A stretch of 64,000 bases of DNA from PALSA-612 sp963742925. Its GTDB lineage: Bacteria > Actinomycetota > Thermoleophilia > Gaiellales > Gaiellaceae. Both the position numbers and the translations under genes were made by a program. The notes below the pieces were generated by a model. The model did not search any database, had not been told where the DNA came from, and saw nothing but the letters and a program-made list of their open reading frames with translations. Shown here piece after piece: positions 16,324-24,413 of this stretch (its first letter is position 1; every line of letters starts with the position of its first letter). Location: contig CAVUNV010000009.1 of the NCBI GenBank assembly GCA_963742925.1, forward strand, positions 1 to 64,000. The letters run 5' to 3'.

Positions 16324-17010
16324 ATGGCGCGCCGTCGCGCGTACCGAGCGATCTCGCAGGTCGACCCGAAGGCTCTCGCCGAGTTCCAGGCGGGAATCCG
16401 CAAGCGCTACTCGGACGAGGAGATCCTCGGGCAGCTCAAGTCGTCCGCGGTGCGCCTCGGCCGTTCGCCGACGATGCGGGAGTTCTCCGAAGACGCGGAG
16501 ACGACCATCCACCCGCAGACCGTGATCGAGCGCTTCGGGAGCTGGAACCGTGCAAAACGCGCCGCCGGCCTCGTGCCGAGGCGGTTCGCGACCAAGGAGG
16601 AGCTCCTGCGCTGCCTGCGCGAGCTGGGGGAGAGGATCGGCCGCACGCCGACCGCCAAGGACGTCGACGCCAATCGGGGGCTTGTCCCGTCCAAGTCGTT
16701 GTACTGGCACACGTTCGGGTCGCTCACGAACGCCCTGCGCGAGGCCGGGTTCGACGTTCCGGTGGGCGAGGAGCGGCTCGAACGTGCGATCGACCAGGGC
16801 GAGGCGCTCGCGCAGCGGCTCGGCCGCCTCCCTCGCTTCGTCGACTGGGCCGACGCCCGCCGGGCCGATCCGCGCCTGCTCAGCGAGTGGCAGGTGTACC
16901 GGATGTTCGACGCCCGCCGCGGAGCCTGGTCGATGTTCCAGTTCCTCGTCCGCGACCGCCTCCTCGAACGGGGGATCCAGGTCGGCTCGGACGGCACCTT
17001 GCACCAGTAG
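16324..17010 (+). CDS. Homing-endonuclease-associated repeat protein, no nuclease domain
   Basis: The 228-residue protein is built from two clear repeats of the HNH-associated helical type (EILGQLKSSAVRLGRSPTMR ... RFGSWNRAKRAAGL, residues about 35-88; ELLRCLRELGERIGRTPTAK ... TFGSLTNALREAGF, about 93-146) and a degenerate third copy (about 153-215). In homing endonucleases such repeats bind DNA; here no HNH, GIY-YIG or other catalytic motif is present. It is probably a sequence-specific DNA-binding protein. It sits alone between murT/gatD and a sigma gene, with its own promoter. Function unknown. Confidence 0.7.
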   Translation: MARRRAYRAISQVDPKALAEFQAGIRKRYSDEEILGQLKSSAVRLGRSPTMREFSEDAETTIHPQTVIERFGSWNRAKRAAGLVPRRFATKEELLRCLRELGERIGRTPTAKDVDANRGLVPSKSLYWHTFGSLTNALREAGFDVPVGEERLERAIDQGEALAQRLGRLPRFVDWADARRADPRLLSEWQVYRMFDARRGAWSMFQFLVRDRLLERGIQVGSDGTLHQ

Positions 17011-17054
17011 GGAAACGCTCACGCTCGGGCGCCGGCCTGCCGATAGGAGCAGGG

Positions 17055-17987
17055 ATGGCGCGAGCGCTGCCACAGATCCAGCCAGACGGCGAGGACAAAT
17101 CGAAGCTGCTCCCTGACCTGGAGCCGGTCGACGAGCCGGAAGAGGAAGAGGAGAGCGAACCGCAGCTTCGCGACCCGCTGAAGCTCTACGTGCGCCAGAT
17201 CGGCGACGGACGGCTGCTGACCAGGGACGAGGAGCGCGAGCTGGCACGCCGCAAGGACGAGGGCGACGAGGCGGCCAAGCGCCGTCTCATCGAGTGCAAC
17301 CTCCGGCTCGTGATGTCGATCACGAGGAACTACACGAAGGCCGGCGTTCCGCTTCTCGACCTGATTCAGGAAGGAAACCTCGGGCTGATCCGCGCCGTCG
17401 AGAAGTTCGACTACCGGATGGGGTACAAGCTCTCGACGTACGCGACCTGGTGGATCCGGCAGGCGATCACACGTGCGCTCGCCGACCAGGGGCGGCTGAT
17501 CCGGCTGCCCGTCCACGTCGCCGACCAGGTGCGACGCGTGGTTCGCTCGCGCCGGATCCTGGCCCAGAAGCTGAACCGGGACCCGACGATCAAGGAGATG
17601 GCGAAGGAGAGCGGCTTTCCGGAGAGCCGCGTGAAGGAGCTGCTCGAGCTCGTCGAGGATCCGGTCAGCCTCGAGACGCCGGTCGGCGACGGCGACAGCC
17701 TCTACTCGGACCTGATCGAGGACGAGACGATGGGACAGCCCGAGTCGGTGACCGCCGAGCGGTTGCAGGCGGTGGAGCTCAATCAGGCACTCGAAGGGCT
17801 GGAGCCCCGGCTCCGCGACGTGCTCGAGCGGCGCTTCGGTCTCTCGGGCTCGAATCCGCAGACTCTCGAGTACATCGGCAAGGAGCTCGGCATCACACGC
17901 GAGCGCGTCCGCCAGCTCGAGACGCGGGCGCTGAAGGAGCTCCGGTCGAAAGCGCCCGAGCTCTCGTACTACCTGATCAACGAGTAG
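17055..17987 (+). CDS. RNA polymerase sigma-70 factor (RpoD/SigA family, no region 1.1)
   Basis: The 310-residue sigma factor begins with a short acidic leader, then region 1.2 (DPLKLYVRQIGDGRLLTRDE), regions 2.1-2.4 (LRLVMSITRNYTKAG, then YATWWIRQAITRALADQG), region 3, and region 4.2 (ELGITRERVRQLETRALKEL). It is a group 1/2 type, but lacks the region 1.1 of a typical primary sigma. ATG 17055 is preceded by AGGAGCAGGG. It ends 11 bp from the stop of a second sigma gene in the opposite direction. Confidence 0.9.
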   Translation: MARALPQIQPDGEDKSKLLPDLEPVDEPEEEEESEPQLRDPLKLYVRQIGDGRLLTRDEERELARRKDEGDEAAKRRLIECNLRLVMSITRNYTKAGVPLLDLIQEGNLGLIRAVEKFDYRMGYKLSTYATWWIRQAITRALADQGRLIRLPVHVADQVRRVVRSRRILAQKLNRDPTIKEMAKESGFPESRVKELLELVEDPVSLETPVGDGDSLYSDLIEDETMGQPESVTAERLQAVELNQALEGLEPRLRDVLERRFGLSGSNPQTLEYIGKELGITRERVRQLETRALKELRSKAPELSYYLINE

Positions 17988-17998
17988 GCAACCAGTGG

Positions 17999-19072
<1,074 letters not shown>

Positions 19073-19524
19073 CCTCGCCTCACCTTCCGCGTTTCGCGAC
19101 GGCATGCCCGGTCGAGCGCACCGTTCCTGCCCACGGCGCCCACCGCGCCTAAGCATAGCCCGCGAACTCGGCCGAGCGAAAGCCCCAGCCGAAATCCGTC
19201 TGCACGATAACGCGCGTTATGTCAAGTTGGCGCGGCCCGACCCGTTCCCCCGGAGGACCTCCCCGTGTGGGACGCGCAGCTTTCCACAGACTGGGGAAAT
19301 GTGGAAAACTGGACTTTTTGCAAATTGCGCACTTTTCGCTTCGGCGGGTCTTGCACACCTCGCCCCCGAGGCCTTAGAGTCGCAACTGCGTCGAGCACGG
19401 AGCGCCGGTAGGACGAATCCGAGCCAGGCGGCACGAAGCGCAAGCGGAGTGTCGGCGGGCCCGGAGGACGAAAGCGCCACCGGCTCGGCGCATTCTTTCT
19501 GGACCGACACGTTAGGATGCCGCC
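19073..19524. promoter_or_regulatory. 452-bp regulatory gap upstream of rpoD, with a palindrome and paired DnaA-like boxes
   Basis: No convincing gene on either strand. Seen here: a TATGCT -10 toward rpoD (19157-19152); a perfect 14-bp palindrome with arm ATAACGC at 19207-19220, immediately followed on the minus strand by a consensus TTGACA (19225-19220); and an inverted pair TTTCCACA / TGTGGAAA (19281-19288 and 19300-19307), the second reading TTTTCCACA on the minus strand, which fits the DnaA-box consensus TTWTNCACA. A T-rich stretch follows at about 19314. These look like operator-type sites for a regulated sigma promoter. Confidence 0.4.
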
Positions 19525-19743
19525 GTGCACGCTCCGCGCCCCCCGCACATGTCACCCGGCACCCAGGCGTTCATCTGGGCGCTCGTGTTCGCGGTCTACG
19601 TGTGGGCGTTCATGGTCGGCATCGGCAACTCGGAGGGGATGGCCGCCCTCCTCGGCGCCCTCGTCGGAGGCGCCGTCTTTCTCCTAGTGCGGCACTACGG
19701 CGAGGACCTGGCACGCAGTCGCGTCCGGCGCACCAAGCCGTGA
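19525..19743 (+). CDS. Small membrane protein, unknown
   Basis: The 72-residue protein has two hydrophobic segments (AFIWALVFAVYVWAFMVGI and AALLGALVGGAVFLLV) and a basic tail (ARSRVRRTKP). It starts at GTG 19525, with TAGGAT (19513-19518) ending 6 nt before it, consistent with a leaderless mRNA. I do not recognise a family. Its 3' end overlaps the convergent small gene at 19695-19907 by 49 bp. Confidence 0.55.
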   Translation: MHAPRPPHMSPGTQAFIWALVFAVYVWAFMVGIGNSEGMAALLGALVGGAVFLLVRHYGEDLARSRVRRTKP

Positions 19744-19907
19744 TCGCGCGTCAGCCCCTCTAGCAGCAGGCGCGCCTGTTCACGACCGACCGCCGCCTCG
19801 AGCCGGCGCCTCGCCGGCACGCGCCGCTTCAGGGCGCCGTCGAGCAGTGCGCAGTGCCTCAGGAGCCTGCGGGGCGCGCTCGGTTCGTCCAGTGCGTAGG
19901 TGGTCAT
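19695..19907 (-). CDS. Small basic protein, unknown
   Basis: The 70-residue frame begins MTTYALDEPSAPRRLL at ATG 19907 and continues KRRVPARRRLEAAVGREQA, a pattern like short helical proteins seen in related actinobacteria. No motif gives a function. The longer frame to 19991 has an implausible lead. It overlaps the 3' end of the convergent membrane protein gene. Coding support is composition only. Confidence 0.4.
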   Translation of the reverse strand: MTTYALDEPSAPRRLLRHCALLDGALKRRVPARRRLEAAVGREQARLLLEGLTRDHGLVRRTRLRARSSP

Positions 19908-19991
19908 CGTCCTCGCCCGGATGATCGGCGCGGCGCCCGCGTCCGAACATCCCTGACGAGAGTAGAAAACGCGGGACGCGCCTACAACCAT

Positions 19992-20597
19992 CTAGTGGAG
20001 CTTGAGGCGGCGGGCGTCGAACGACGCCGAGTACAGCTCGGACTCGAACTCGTCGATCGTACGCAGCGCGTCCTCGCGGAACACGTGCTCTACCACCCCG
20101 ACCGACGGGTCGTTGTGGAACGGCACGTCGACGTGCTCCGCAGAGACGATGTTGATCGAGAGCCGCATGCACGCCGGACAGCGGACGGCGACGCCGATCG
20201 AGCCTCCCGCCGCCCCGGGCGCGAGCAGCCAGAACATCGACGGGAACACGGGACGCGGCCGCTCCTCCGGATAGCAGAAGAAGCTCCACGGCCACTCCCC
20301 CGCCCCGATCCGTCTCGCCGCGAGATCGCCGAACTCGCCGTGAACGGGCTCGAGCCTGTCGGTCATCAGGTTGAGGAACATGCCCGGCTGGAGACCGAGC
20401 GGCGCCCAATCGAGGTCGTCATGCGCGACCAGGCCCAGGTGGTCGTCGCCGCACGAGCAGGCGTAGCGAACCCGGAACACGGCCGGATGGGCCGCCCCGG
20501 GAAGCCGCTCGAGCTCGCGGAAGTCGTGCAGCCTCACCCGCGCCTCGCCGTGGGTAGGACACGGGAACGTGTAGCGGGTGCTGATCGGGTCGTACAT
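19992..20597 (-). CDS. Putative zinc-binding protein, unknown
   Basis: The 201-residue protein opens with YTFPCPTHGEARVRLHDF and contains RYACSCGDDHLGL and VRCPACMRLSINIVS, three Cys/His clusters that could hold one or two zinc ions. The rest is mixed alpha/beta with aromatic stretches (WPWSFFCYPEERPRPVFPS). I do not recognise the family. ATG 20597 follows a TTAGAT -10-like hexamer by about 6 nt. It is downstream of apt on the same strand, separated by 61 bases. Confidence 0.6.
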   Translation of the reverse strand: MYDPISTRYTFPCPTHGEARVRLHDFRELERLPGAAHPAVFRVRYACSCGDDHLGLVAHDDLDWAPLGLQPGMFLNLMTDRLEPVHGEFGDLAARRIGAGEWPWSFFCYPEERPRPVFPSMFWLLAPGAAGGSIGVAVRCPACMRLSINIVSAEHVDVPFHNDPSVGVVEHVFREDALRTIDEFESELYSASFDARRLKLH

Positions 20598-20658
20598 CTC
20601 TCTATCTAAGTCGACAGCTCGGACGGAATTGTTAGAGCCGACACGCTGGACGTCTCGC

Positions 20659-21177
20659 TCAATACTCGATCAACGAGAAGACGTCGTAGCCCTCGAGCCG
20701 CTCGCGGCCGTTCAGGAACGCGAGCTCGATGATGAACGGCAGCCCCACGACGACGCCGCCGAGCTGCTCGACGAGCTCCACCGTCGCCTTCGCCGTCCCC
20801 CCCGTCGCCAGCACGTCGTCGTGCACGAGCACGCGCTGCCCGGCCCGGATCGAGTCCGCGTGGACCTCGAGCTGGTCGAAGCCGTACTCGAGCGCGTACT
20901 TGACCGCCACCGTGCGCCACGGCAGCTTCCCGGGCTTCCGGGCCGGCACGAAACCGCAACCGAGCCGGCACGCGAGCGCGCCGCCGGTGATGTAGCCGCG
21001 CGCCTCCGCCCCGAGCACGATGTCGGGCTCACGCGGGGCAGCCCAGTCCGCGATCCGGTCGATGGTTTCGCGGAGCGCCTCGGCATCGGAGAGCAGCGGC
21101 ATGATGTCCTTGAACACGACTCCCGGCTTCGGGAAGTCGGGGACGTCCCGGATCTTGGCGGCCAGATCGATCGGCAT
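20659..21177 (-). CDS. apt: Adenine phosphoribosyltransferase
   Basis: The 172-residue type I PRTase salvages adenine to AMP. The N-terminal KIRDVPDFPKPGVVFKDIMP hood and the PRPP-binding loop VHDDVLATGGTAKAT are typical, as are the substrate residues in GAEARGYITGGALA. Length is normal. It follows the ftsR-like gene by 20 bases on the same strand and may belong to the same transcript. Confidence 0.95.
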   Translation of the reverse strand: MPIDLAAKIRDVPDFPKPGVVFKDIMPLLSDAEALRETIDRIADWAAPREPDIVLGAEARGYITGGALACRLGCGFVPARKPGKLPWRTVAVKYALEYGFDQLEVHADSIRAGQRVLVHDDVLATGGTAKATVELVEQLGGVVVGLPFIIELAFLNGRERLEGYDVFSLIEY

Positions 21178-21197
21178 CCGTGGAGCCTAGCCGCCCG

Positions 21198-21896
21198 TCA
21201 ACCGGCCGCGAGCCGGCGCAGGCTCCGCCAGAGGAGTAGCTGGGAGAGCTCCTGCGTCAGCTCCCCGAGCGCCCGCAGGTCTTCGAGCCCCGCCTGGCGC
21301 CTCTCGAGGTTCCGCGCGTGCAGGGCCGGTGCCGTGATCTGGCCGAGCAGGGCTGCGTTGCGCTCGGCAGAGGTCTGGAACGTCCTGAGGTGACGCGCGC
21401 TCATGTCGTACGCGGCCAGGCGGGCACACAGGGCGGCGATCTCGGCGTCCGTCTCCTGGTACCGCCGCTCGCCGCGCACGATCGTCGGCGTCAGGAGCCC
21501 GAAGCCCTCCAGGTCACGGACGAGCCCGGCGGCGATCCCGGCCTGCGCACAGAGCTCGTCGAGCGACAGATCCTGCGCCTCGGCCTCGAGCGCCGCACGC
21601 TGGCGGCGCTTGCTCTTCTGCCCCGAGGTCGCGAGCTCCTGCCTGATCACGCGCAAGGGCAGGAACTCGTCCCGCTGGAGACGCAGGATCGTCTCGAGGC
21701 GGTCGACGTCGTCCTCGCTGAACAGTCGGTAGCCACCCGGCGTGCGCCCCGGCGCGAGCAGGCCCTGGTCCTCCAGATAGCGGATCTTCGAGATCGAGAT
21801 GTCGGGGAACTCCGACTTCAGGCGGCGGCAGACCGCGCCGATCGTCTGCATCCGCGGCGACTGGGCGGACGGCTCGTAGGTGGTCGCGACGCTCAT
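21198..21896 (-). CDS. MerR-family regulator, FtsR-like
   Basis: The 232-residue protein has an N-terminal MerR winged helix (ISKIRYLEDQGLLAPGRTP, then GYRLFSEDDVDRLETILRLQ) and a second HTH-like region with a helical C-terminus. Adjacency to a GarA-like FHA protein matches the garA-Rv1828 pair of mycobacteria; the Corynebacterium orthologue FtsR activates ftsZ. The ATG start overlaps the garA stop by ATGA. No small-ligand cysteine motif is visible, so it is not a classical metal sensor. Confidence 0.8.
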   Translation of the reverse strand: MSVATTYEPSAQSPRMQTIGAVCRRLKSEFPDISISKIRYLEDQGLLAPGRTPGGYRLFSEDDVDRLETILRLQRDEFLPLRVIRQELATSGQKSKRRQRAALEAEAQDLSLDELCAQAGIAAGLVRDLEGFGLLTPTIVRGERRYQETDAEIAALCARLAAYDMSARHLRTFQTSAERNAALLGQITAPALHARNLERRQAGLEDLRALGELTQELSQLLLWRSLRRLAAG

Positions 21897-22354
21897 CGTG
21901 CCAGGAAGACGAGTCGGTATTTCCCGATCTGGACCTCGTCGTCATCGGAGAGCGGCGCCTGCTCGATCCGCTGGCGGTTGAGGAACGTGCCGTTCAGGCT
22001 GCCGAGATCCTCGACCACGAACCGGCCGTCCTTTTCGCCGATCACCGCGTGACGGCGAGAGACTGTGACATCGTCGAGGAAGATGTCGCAGTCGGGCGAG
22101 CGGCCGACCGTCGTCTGCTCGCCCTGGAGCGGGAACACCTCGCCGGAGCGCCCACCCCCCGCGCGCACGACGAGCGCCGGTCCCTCCACGCCCTCGACTC
22201 CCGTGGCCGCCTCCTCGGCCAGGTGCTCGGGCGTGTAGCTGAGCGTCGTCTCGACGTCGGCACCCTCGCGCTCGAGCAGTGCTCCGCAGCGGGCGCAGAA
22301 GTTGGCAGCCTCCGAGTTCTGGAAGCCGCATTCGGAGCAGTAGATATGGCTCAC
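21893..22354 (-). CDS. garA: FHA-domain protein, GarA-like, with N-terminal zinc ribbon
   Basis: The 153-residue protein starts with a four-cysteine ribbon (YCSECGFQNSEAANFCARCG), then a flexible segment containing VETTLSY, and an FHA domain (TVGRSPDCDIFLDD, SRRHAVI, VEDLGSLNGTFLNRQ). In GarA the ETT motif is phosphorylated by Ser/Thr kinases and folds back on the FHA domain, switching control of 2-oxoglutarate-using enzymes. The ETT is kept here. The zinc ribbon is not part of mycobacterial GarA. It is coupled by ATGA on both sides to the rsiG-like and ftsR-like genes. Confidence 0.8.
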   Translation of the reverse strand: MSHIYCSECGFQNSEAANFCARCGALLEREGADVETTLSYTPEHLAEEAATGVEGVEGPALVVRAGGGRSGEVFPLQGEQTTVGRSPDCDIFLDDVTVSRRHAVIGEKDGRFVVEDLGSLNGTFLNRQRIEQAPLSDDDEVQIGKYRLVFLAR

Positions 22355-22593
22355 TCTTGCTCGGGCGAGGATTTGCGGGAGAGGATCTCGCTCAGGCGGT
22401 CGACGTCGACGTGCGCGAGCTCGTCCTCGGGTTTGCTCCGCTTCCGCGCGACGCGCTCGGCCCTGAGGATGTCGATCTTCCCCTGCAGAATACGACGCTC
22501 GTAGGAGACGTCGCTCTCCCTCCGCTCGAGCTCATCGATCAGCTGATCGAGATCGTCGTCGCCGAGCTTGGTCAGATCCGGAAGCGCTTCCAC
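22351..22593 (-). CDS. RsiG-like c-di-GMP-binding protein with a single signature helix
   Basis: The 80-residue helical protein contains E26-x3-S30-x2-R33-x3-Q37-x3-D41 (ESDVSYERRILQGKID), which is exactly the E(X)3S(X)2R(X)3Q(X)3D signature of the anti-sigma factor RsiG that binds cyclic di-GMP. Streptomyces RsiG has two such helices; the Rubrobacter form has one and works as a dimer. The C-terminus (VDVDRLSEIL) also fits the family. It starts at GTG 22593 with AAAGG upstream, and overlaps garA by ATGA. Its sigma partner (WhiG-like) is not evident here. Confidence 0.75.
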   Translation of the reverse strand: MEALPDLTKLGDDDLDQLIDELERRESDVSYERRILQGKIDILRAERVARKRSKPEDELAHVDVDRLSEILSRKSSPEQE

Positions 22594-22626
22594 ATGGCCC
22601 TTTCGTCGGGTTCGGACGGCCGCTTC

Positions 22627-22655
22627 ATTGAAGCAGCAGGCCGATCAAGGGTCAA
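22627..22655 (-). promoter_or_regulatory. Promoter TTGACC-17-TTCAAT for the rsiG/garA/ftsR set
   Basis: On the minus strand, TTGACC (22655-22650) is 17 nt from TTCAAT (22632-22627). Transcription would begin near 22620 and leave a leader of about 27 nt before GTG 22593. The -35 lies inside the end of pgsA. Confidence 0.45.
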
Positions 22656-23241
22656 CCTCTACTTGAGATTTGTGGCCCGGCCCCGATTTCCTTCCCATCG
22701 CCCGCCAGGCGCCGGCCGCGTAGACCCCGCCGGCCGCGATGGCAAGGCCGACGCCGGTCCAGAAGAGCACGAGCGGCCAGCCGTCGCCGTGATGCGTGAC
22801 GATCACGCAGCCGACGGCGAGGTACAGGATCCAGGTCGCTGTCTTGCCAAGGAAGTTGACCGAGAACTGGTAGCCGTGCGGCCTGACGACCCGGGCGCCG
22901 GCGATCAGCAGGACGTCGCGACCGAAGACGATCACGAGCGCCACCCACGGCAGCCGGCCGGCGATGAACAGAAGCAGCACCGCGGCGTCGATCATCAACC
23001 GGTCGGCGAGCGGGTCGGCGTACTTGCCGAACTCCGACTGCACGCCCCAGCGCCGCGCGAGCCAGCCGTCGACCTGGTCGGTGACTCCCGCGATCGCGAA
23101 GACGACGGCTGCAGGCCAGCTGTGCCCGCCGCCCGCCTGCACCATCAGCACGATGAAGACGGGCACGAGCGCGAAGCGCAGGATCGTCAGCGCGTTGGGA
23201 ATGTGCGTGTAGGTGAGCGGCACGGCGTCGTTCGCGCTCAT
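22645..23241 (-). CDS. pgsA: CDP-diacylglycerol-glycerol-3-phosphate 3-phosphatidyltransferase
   Basis: The 198-residue integral membrane CDP-alcohol phosphatidyltransferase makes phosphatidylglycerol phosphate. The signature DGx2ARx8Gx3Dx3D is present, beginning DGWLARRWG and ending KYADPLAD. Four to five membrane helices follow (for example ALTILRFALVPVFIVLM). It begins at ATG 23241, divergent from the hutF-like gene over 60 bases, and is followed by the rsiG-like gene, which has its own promoter. Confidence 0.85.
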   Translation of the reverse strand: MSANDAVPLTYTHIPNALTILRFALVPVFIVLMVQAGGGHSWPAAVVFAIAGVTDQVDGWLARRWGVQSEFGKYADPLADRLMIDAAVLLLFIAGRLPWVALVIVFGRDVLLIAGARVVRPHGYQFSVNFLGKTATWILYLAVGCVIVTHHGDGWPLVLFWTGVGLAIAAGGVYAAGAWRAMGRKSGPGHKSQVEVDP

Positions 23242-23301
23242 GCTTTCACAGCGGTCGGGTACGAAACGCGACTGTGCCGAATCGCGTCACAATCCCTTCC
23301 C

Positions 23302-24315
23302 ATGGAGAACGACCGCCTCTCGCTGCCCGGCTTCGTCTCGGCGCACTCGCACTCGTTCCAGCGCGAGCTCCGCGGACGCGGTGCCGGAGGCGACTTCTGG
23401 GCCTGGCGGGACGCGATGCTGGGCGAGGCGGCCCGGCAGACGCCCGGGACCGTCCGTGAGACCTACGAGCAGACCTACCGCGAGATGCGGGCGTCCGGGT
23501 ACACGGCCGTCGGCGAGTTCCACTACCTCGGGCTCGCCGAGGCGTCGGCGGCACTGGAGGCGGCCCGCGCCGCCGGGATCACGATCGTGCTGCTCCTCGC
23601 AGCCTACGAGCGAGGCGGGCTGGAGCGCTTTCGCCAGAGCTCGGTCCGCGAGTACCTCGAGCAGGTCGAGACGCTGCGCTCGACCGGAGCCCATGTCGGG
23701 CTCGCCCCCCACTCCGTTCGTGCCTGCTCGGCCGCGTGGCTCACCGAGATCGGTCGCTACGCGGAGCGCGAACGGCTCGTGCTCCACGTCCACGCAGACG
23801 AGCAGCCGCGCGAGATCGAGGAGTGCCTGGCCGAGCACGGCGTGACGCCGATCGAGCTGCTGGCGCGCTGCGGCTGCCTGAGCCCGGCAGCGACGGTGGT
23901 CCACGCCACCCATGCCACGTCCGAAGAGCTCGATCTGCTCGCGGACACGGGTACGCGAGTCTGCGTGTGCCCGACGACCGAGGCGAACCTGGGTGACGGC
24001 TTTCCGCCGCTCACCGGCCTGCTCGAACGCGGCGTCCCACTCCTGATCGGCTCCGATTCGAATGTGCGCATCGATCCGCTGGAGGAGCTCCGAGAGCTCG
24101 AGGGGATCGCGCGGCGGCAGACGGGAACGCGCGAGGTGATCCCGCTCGCCGACCTGCTCGCGATCGGATCGACGAATGGCGCCGCCGCGCTCGGCCTCGA
24201 CTCGTGGCCTGCCGTCGACGCGAACCTGGCTCATCCGTCGCTCCGGGGCGTCGCGCCGGTGGACATCCCGGCGGCGCTGGTGTTCTCCTGCGCCGCGGAC
24301 GTGTTCGCGGCTTAG
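23302..24315 (+). CDS. hutF: Amidohydrolase, formimidoylglutamate deiminase-like
   Basis: The 337-residue metal-dependent hydrolase of the amidohydrolase fold has the metal ligands in SAHSHSFQRELRGRG, the HVHADEQ motif, VVHATHATSEE and GSDSNVRIDPLEELR. These match HutF, which turns N-formimino-glutamate into N-formyl-glutamate in histidine breakdown. It is shorter than typical HutF (about 450 residues): the small composite beta domain at the ends is reduced. ATG 23302 lies 8 nt after a CACAAT -10. No other hut gene is in the window, so the assignment is by motif only. Confidence 0.7.
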   Translation: MENDRLSLPGFVSAHSHSFQRELRGRGAGGDFWAWRDAMLGEAARQTPGTVRETYEQTYREMRASGYTAVGEFHYLGLAEASAALEAARAAGITIVLLLAAYERGGLERFRQSSVREYLEQVETLRSTGAHVGLAPHSVRACSAAWLTEIGRYAERERLVLHVHADEQPREIEECLAEHGVTPIELLARCGCLSPAATVVHATHATSEELDLLADTGTRVCVCPTTEANLGDGFPPLTGLLERGVPLLIGSDSNVRIDPLEELRELEGIARRQTGTREVIPLADLLAIGSTNGAAALGLDSWPAVDANLAHPSLRGVAPVDIPAALVFSCAADVFAA

Positions 24316-24337
24316 CGGTTAAGACGGCATAGCGGGA

Positions 24338-24372
24338 CAAAAAAGGAGCCGGCGGGTTTCCCCGCCGGCTCC
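24338..24372 (-). terminator. Intrinsic terminator for the minus-strand secreted protein gene
   Basis: A perfect 12-bp stem GGAGCCGGCGGG / CCCGCCGGCTCC (24345-24356 and 24361-24372) with a 4-nt loop is followed, on the minus strand, by a run of six T. It is oriented to end the transcript of the gene at 24414-26463. The plus-strand hutF transcript meets the same stem without a T-run. Confidence 0.85.
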
Positions 24373-24413
24373 TGGTGTCGCCTCTTGCGAGACGACTTGG
24401 GGGTGATATCGAG

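Noticed and set aside
19281..19307. Replication origin suggested by DnaA-like boxes
   Set aside because: Only two boxes, no AT-rich unwinding region and no dnaA/dnaN nearby; kept only as a regulatory-site idea.
19217..19555. 112-codon minus-strand ORF in the gap upstream of rpoD
   Set aside because: No ribosome-binding site or domain; overlaps promoter-like DNA and a better-supported small gene on the other strand.
22279..23301. 341-codon upstream extension of the hutF-like frame
   Set aside because: It crosses pgsA and the rsiG-like gene in antisense; homologues start at MENDRLSLPGF and a -10 lies just upstream.
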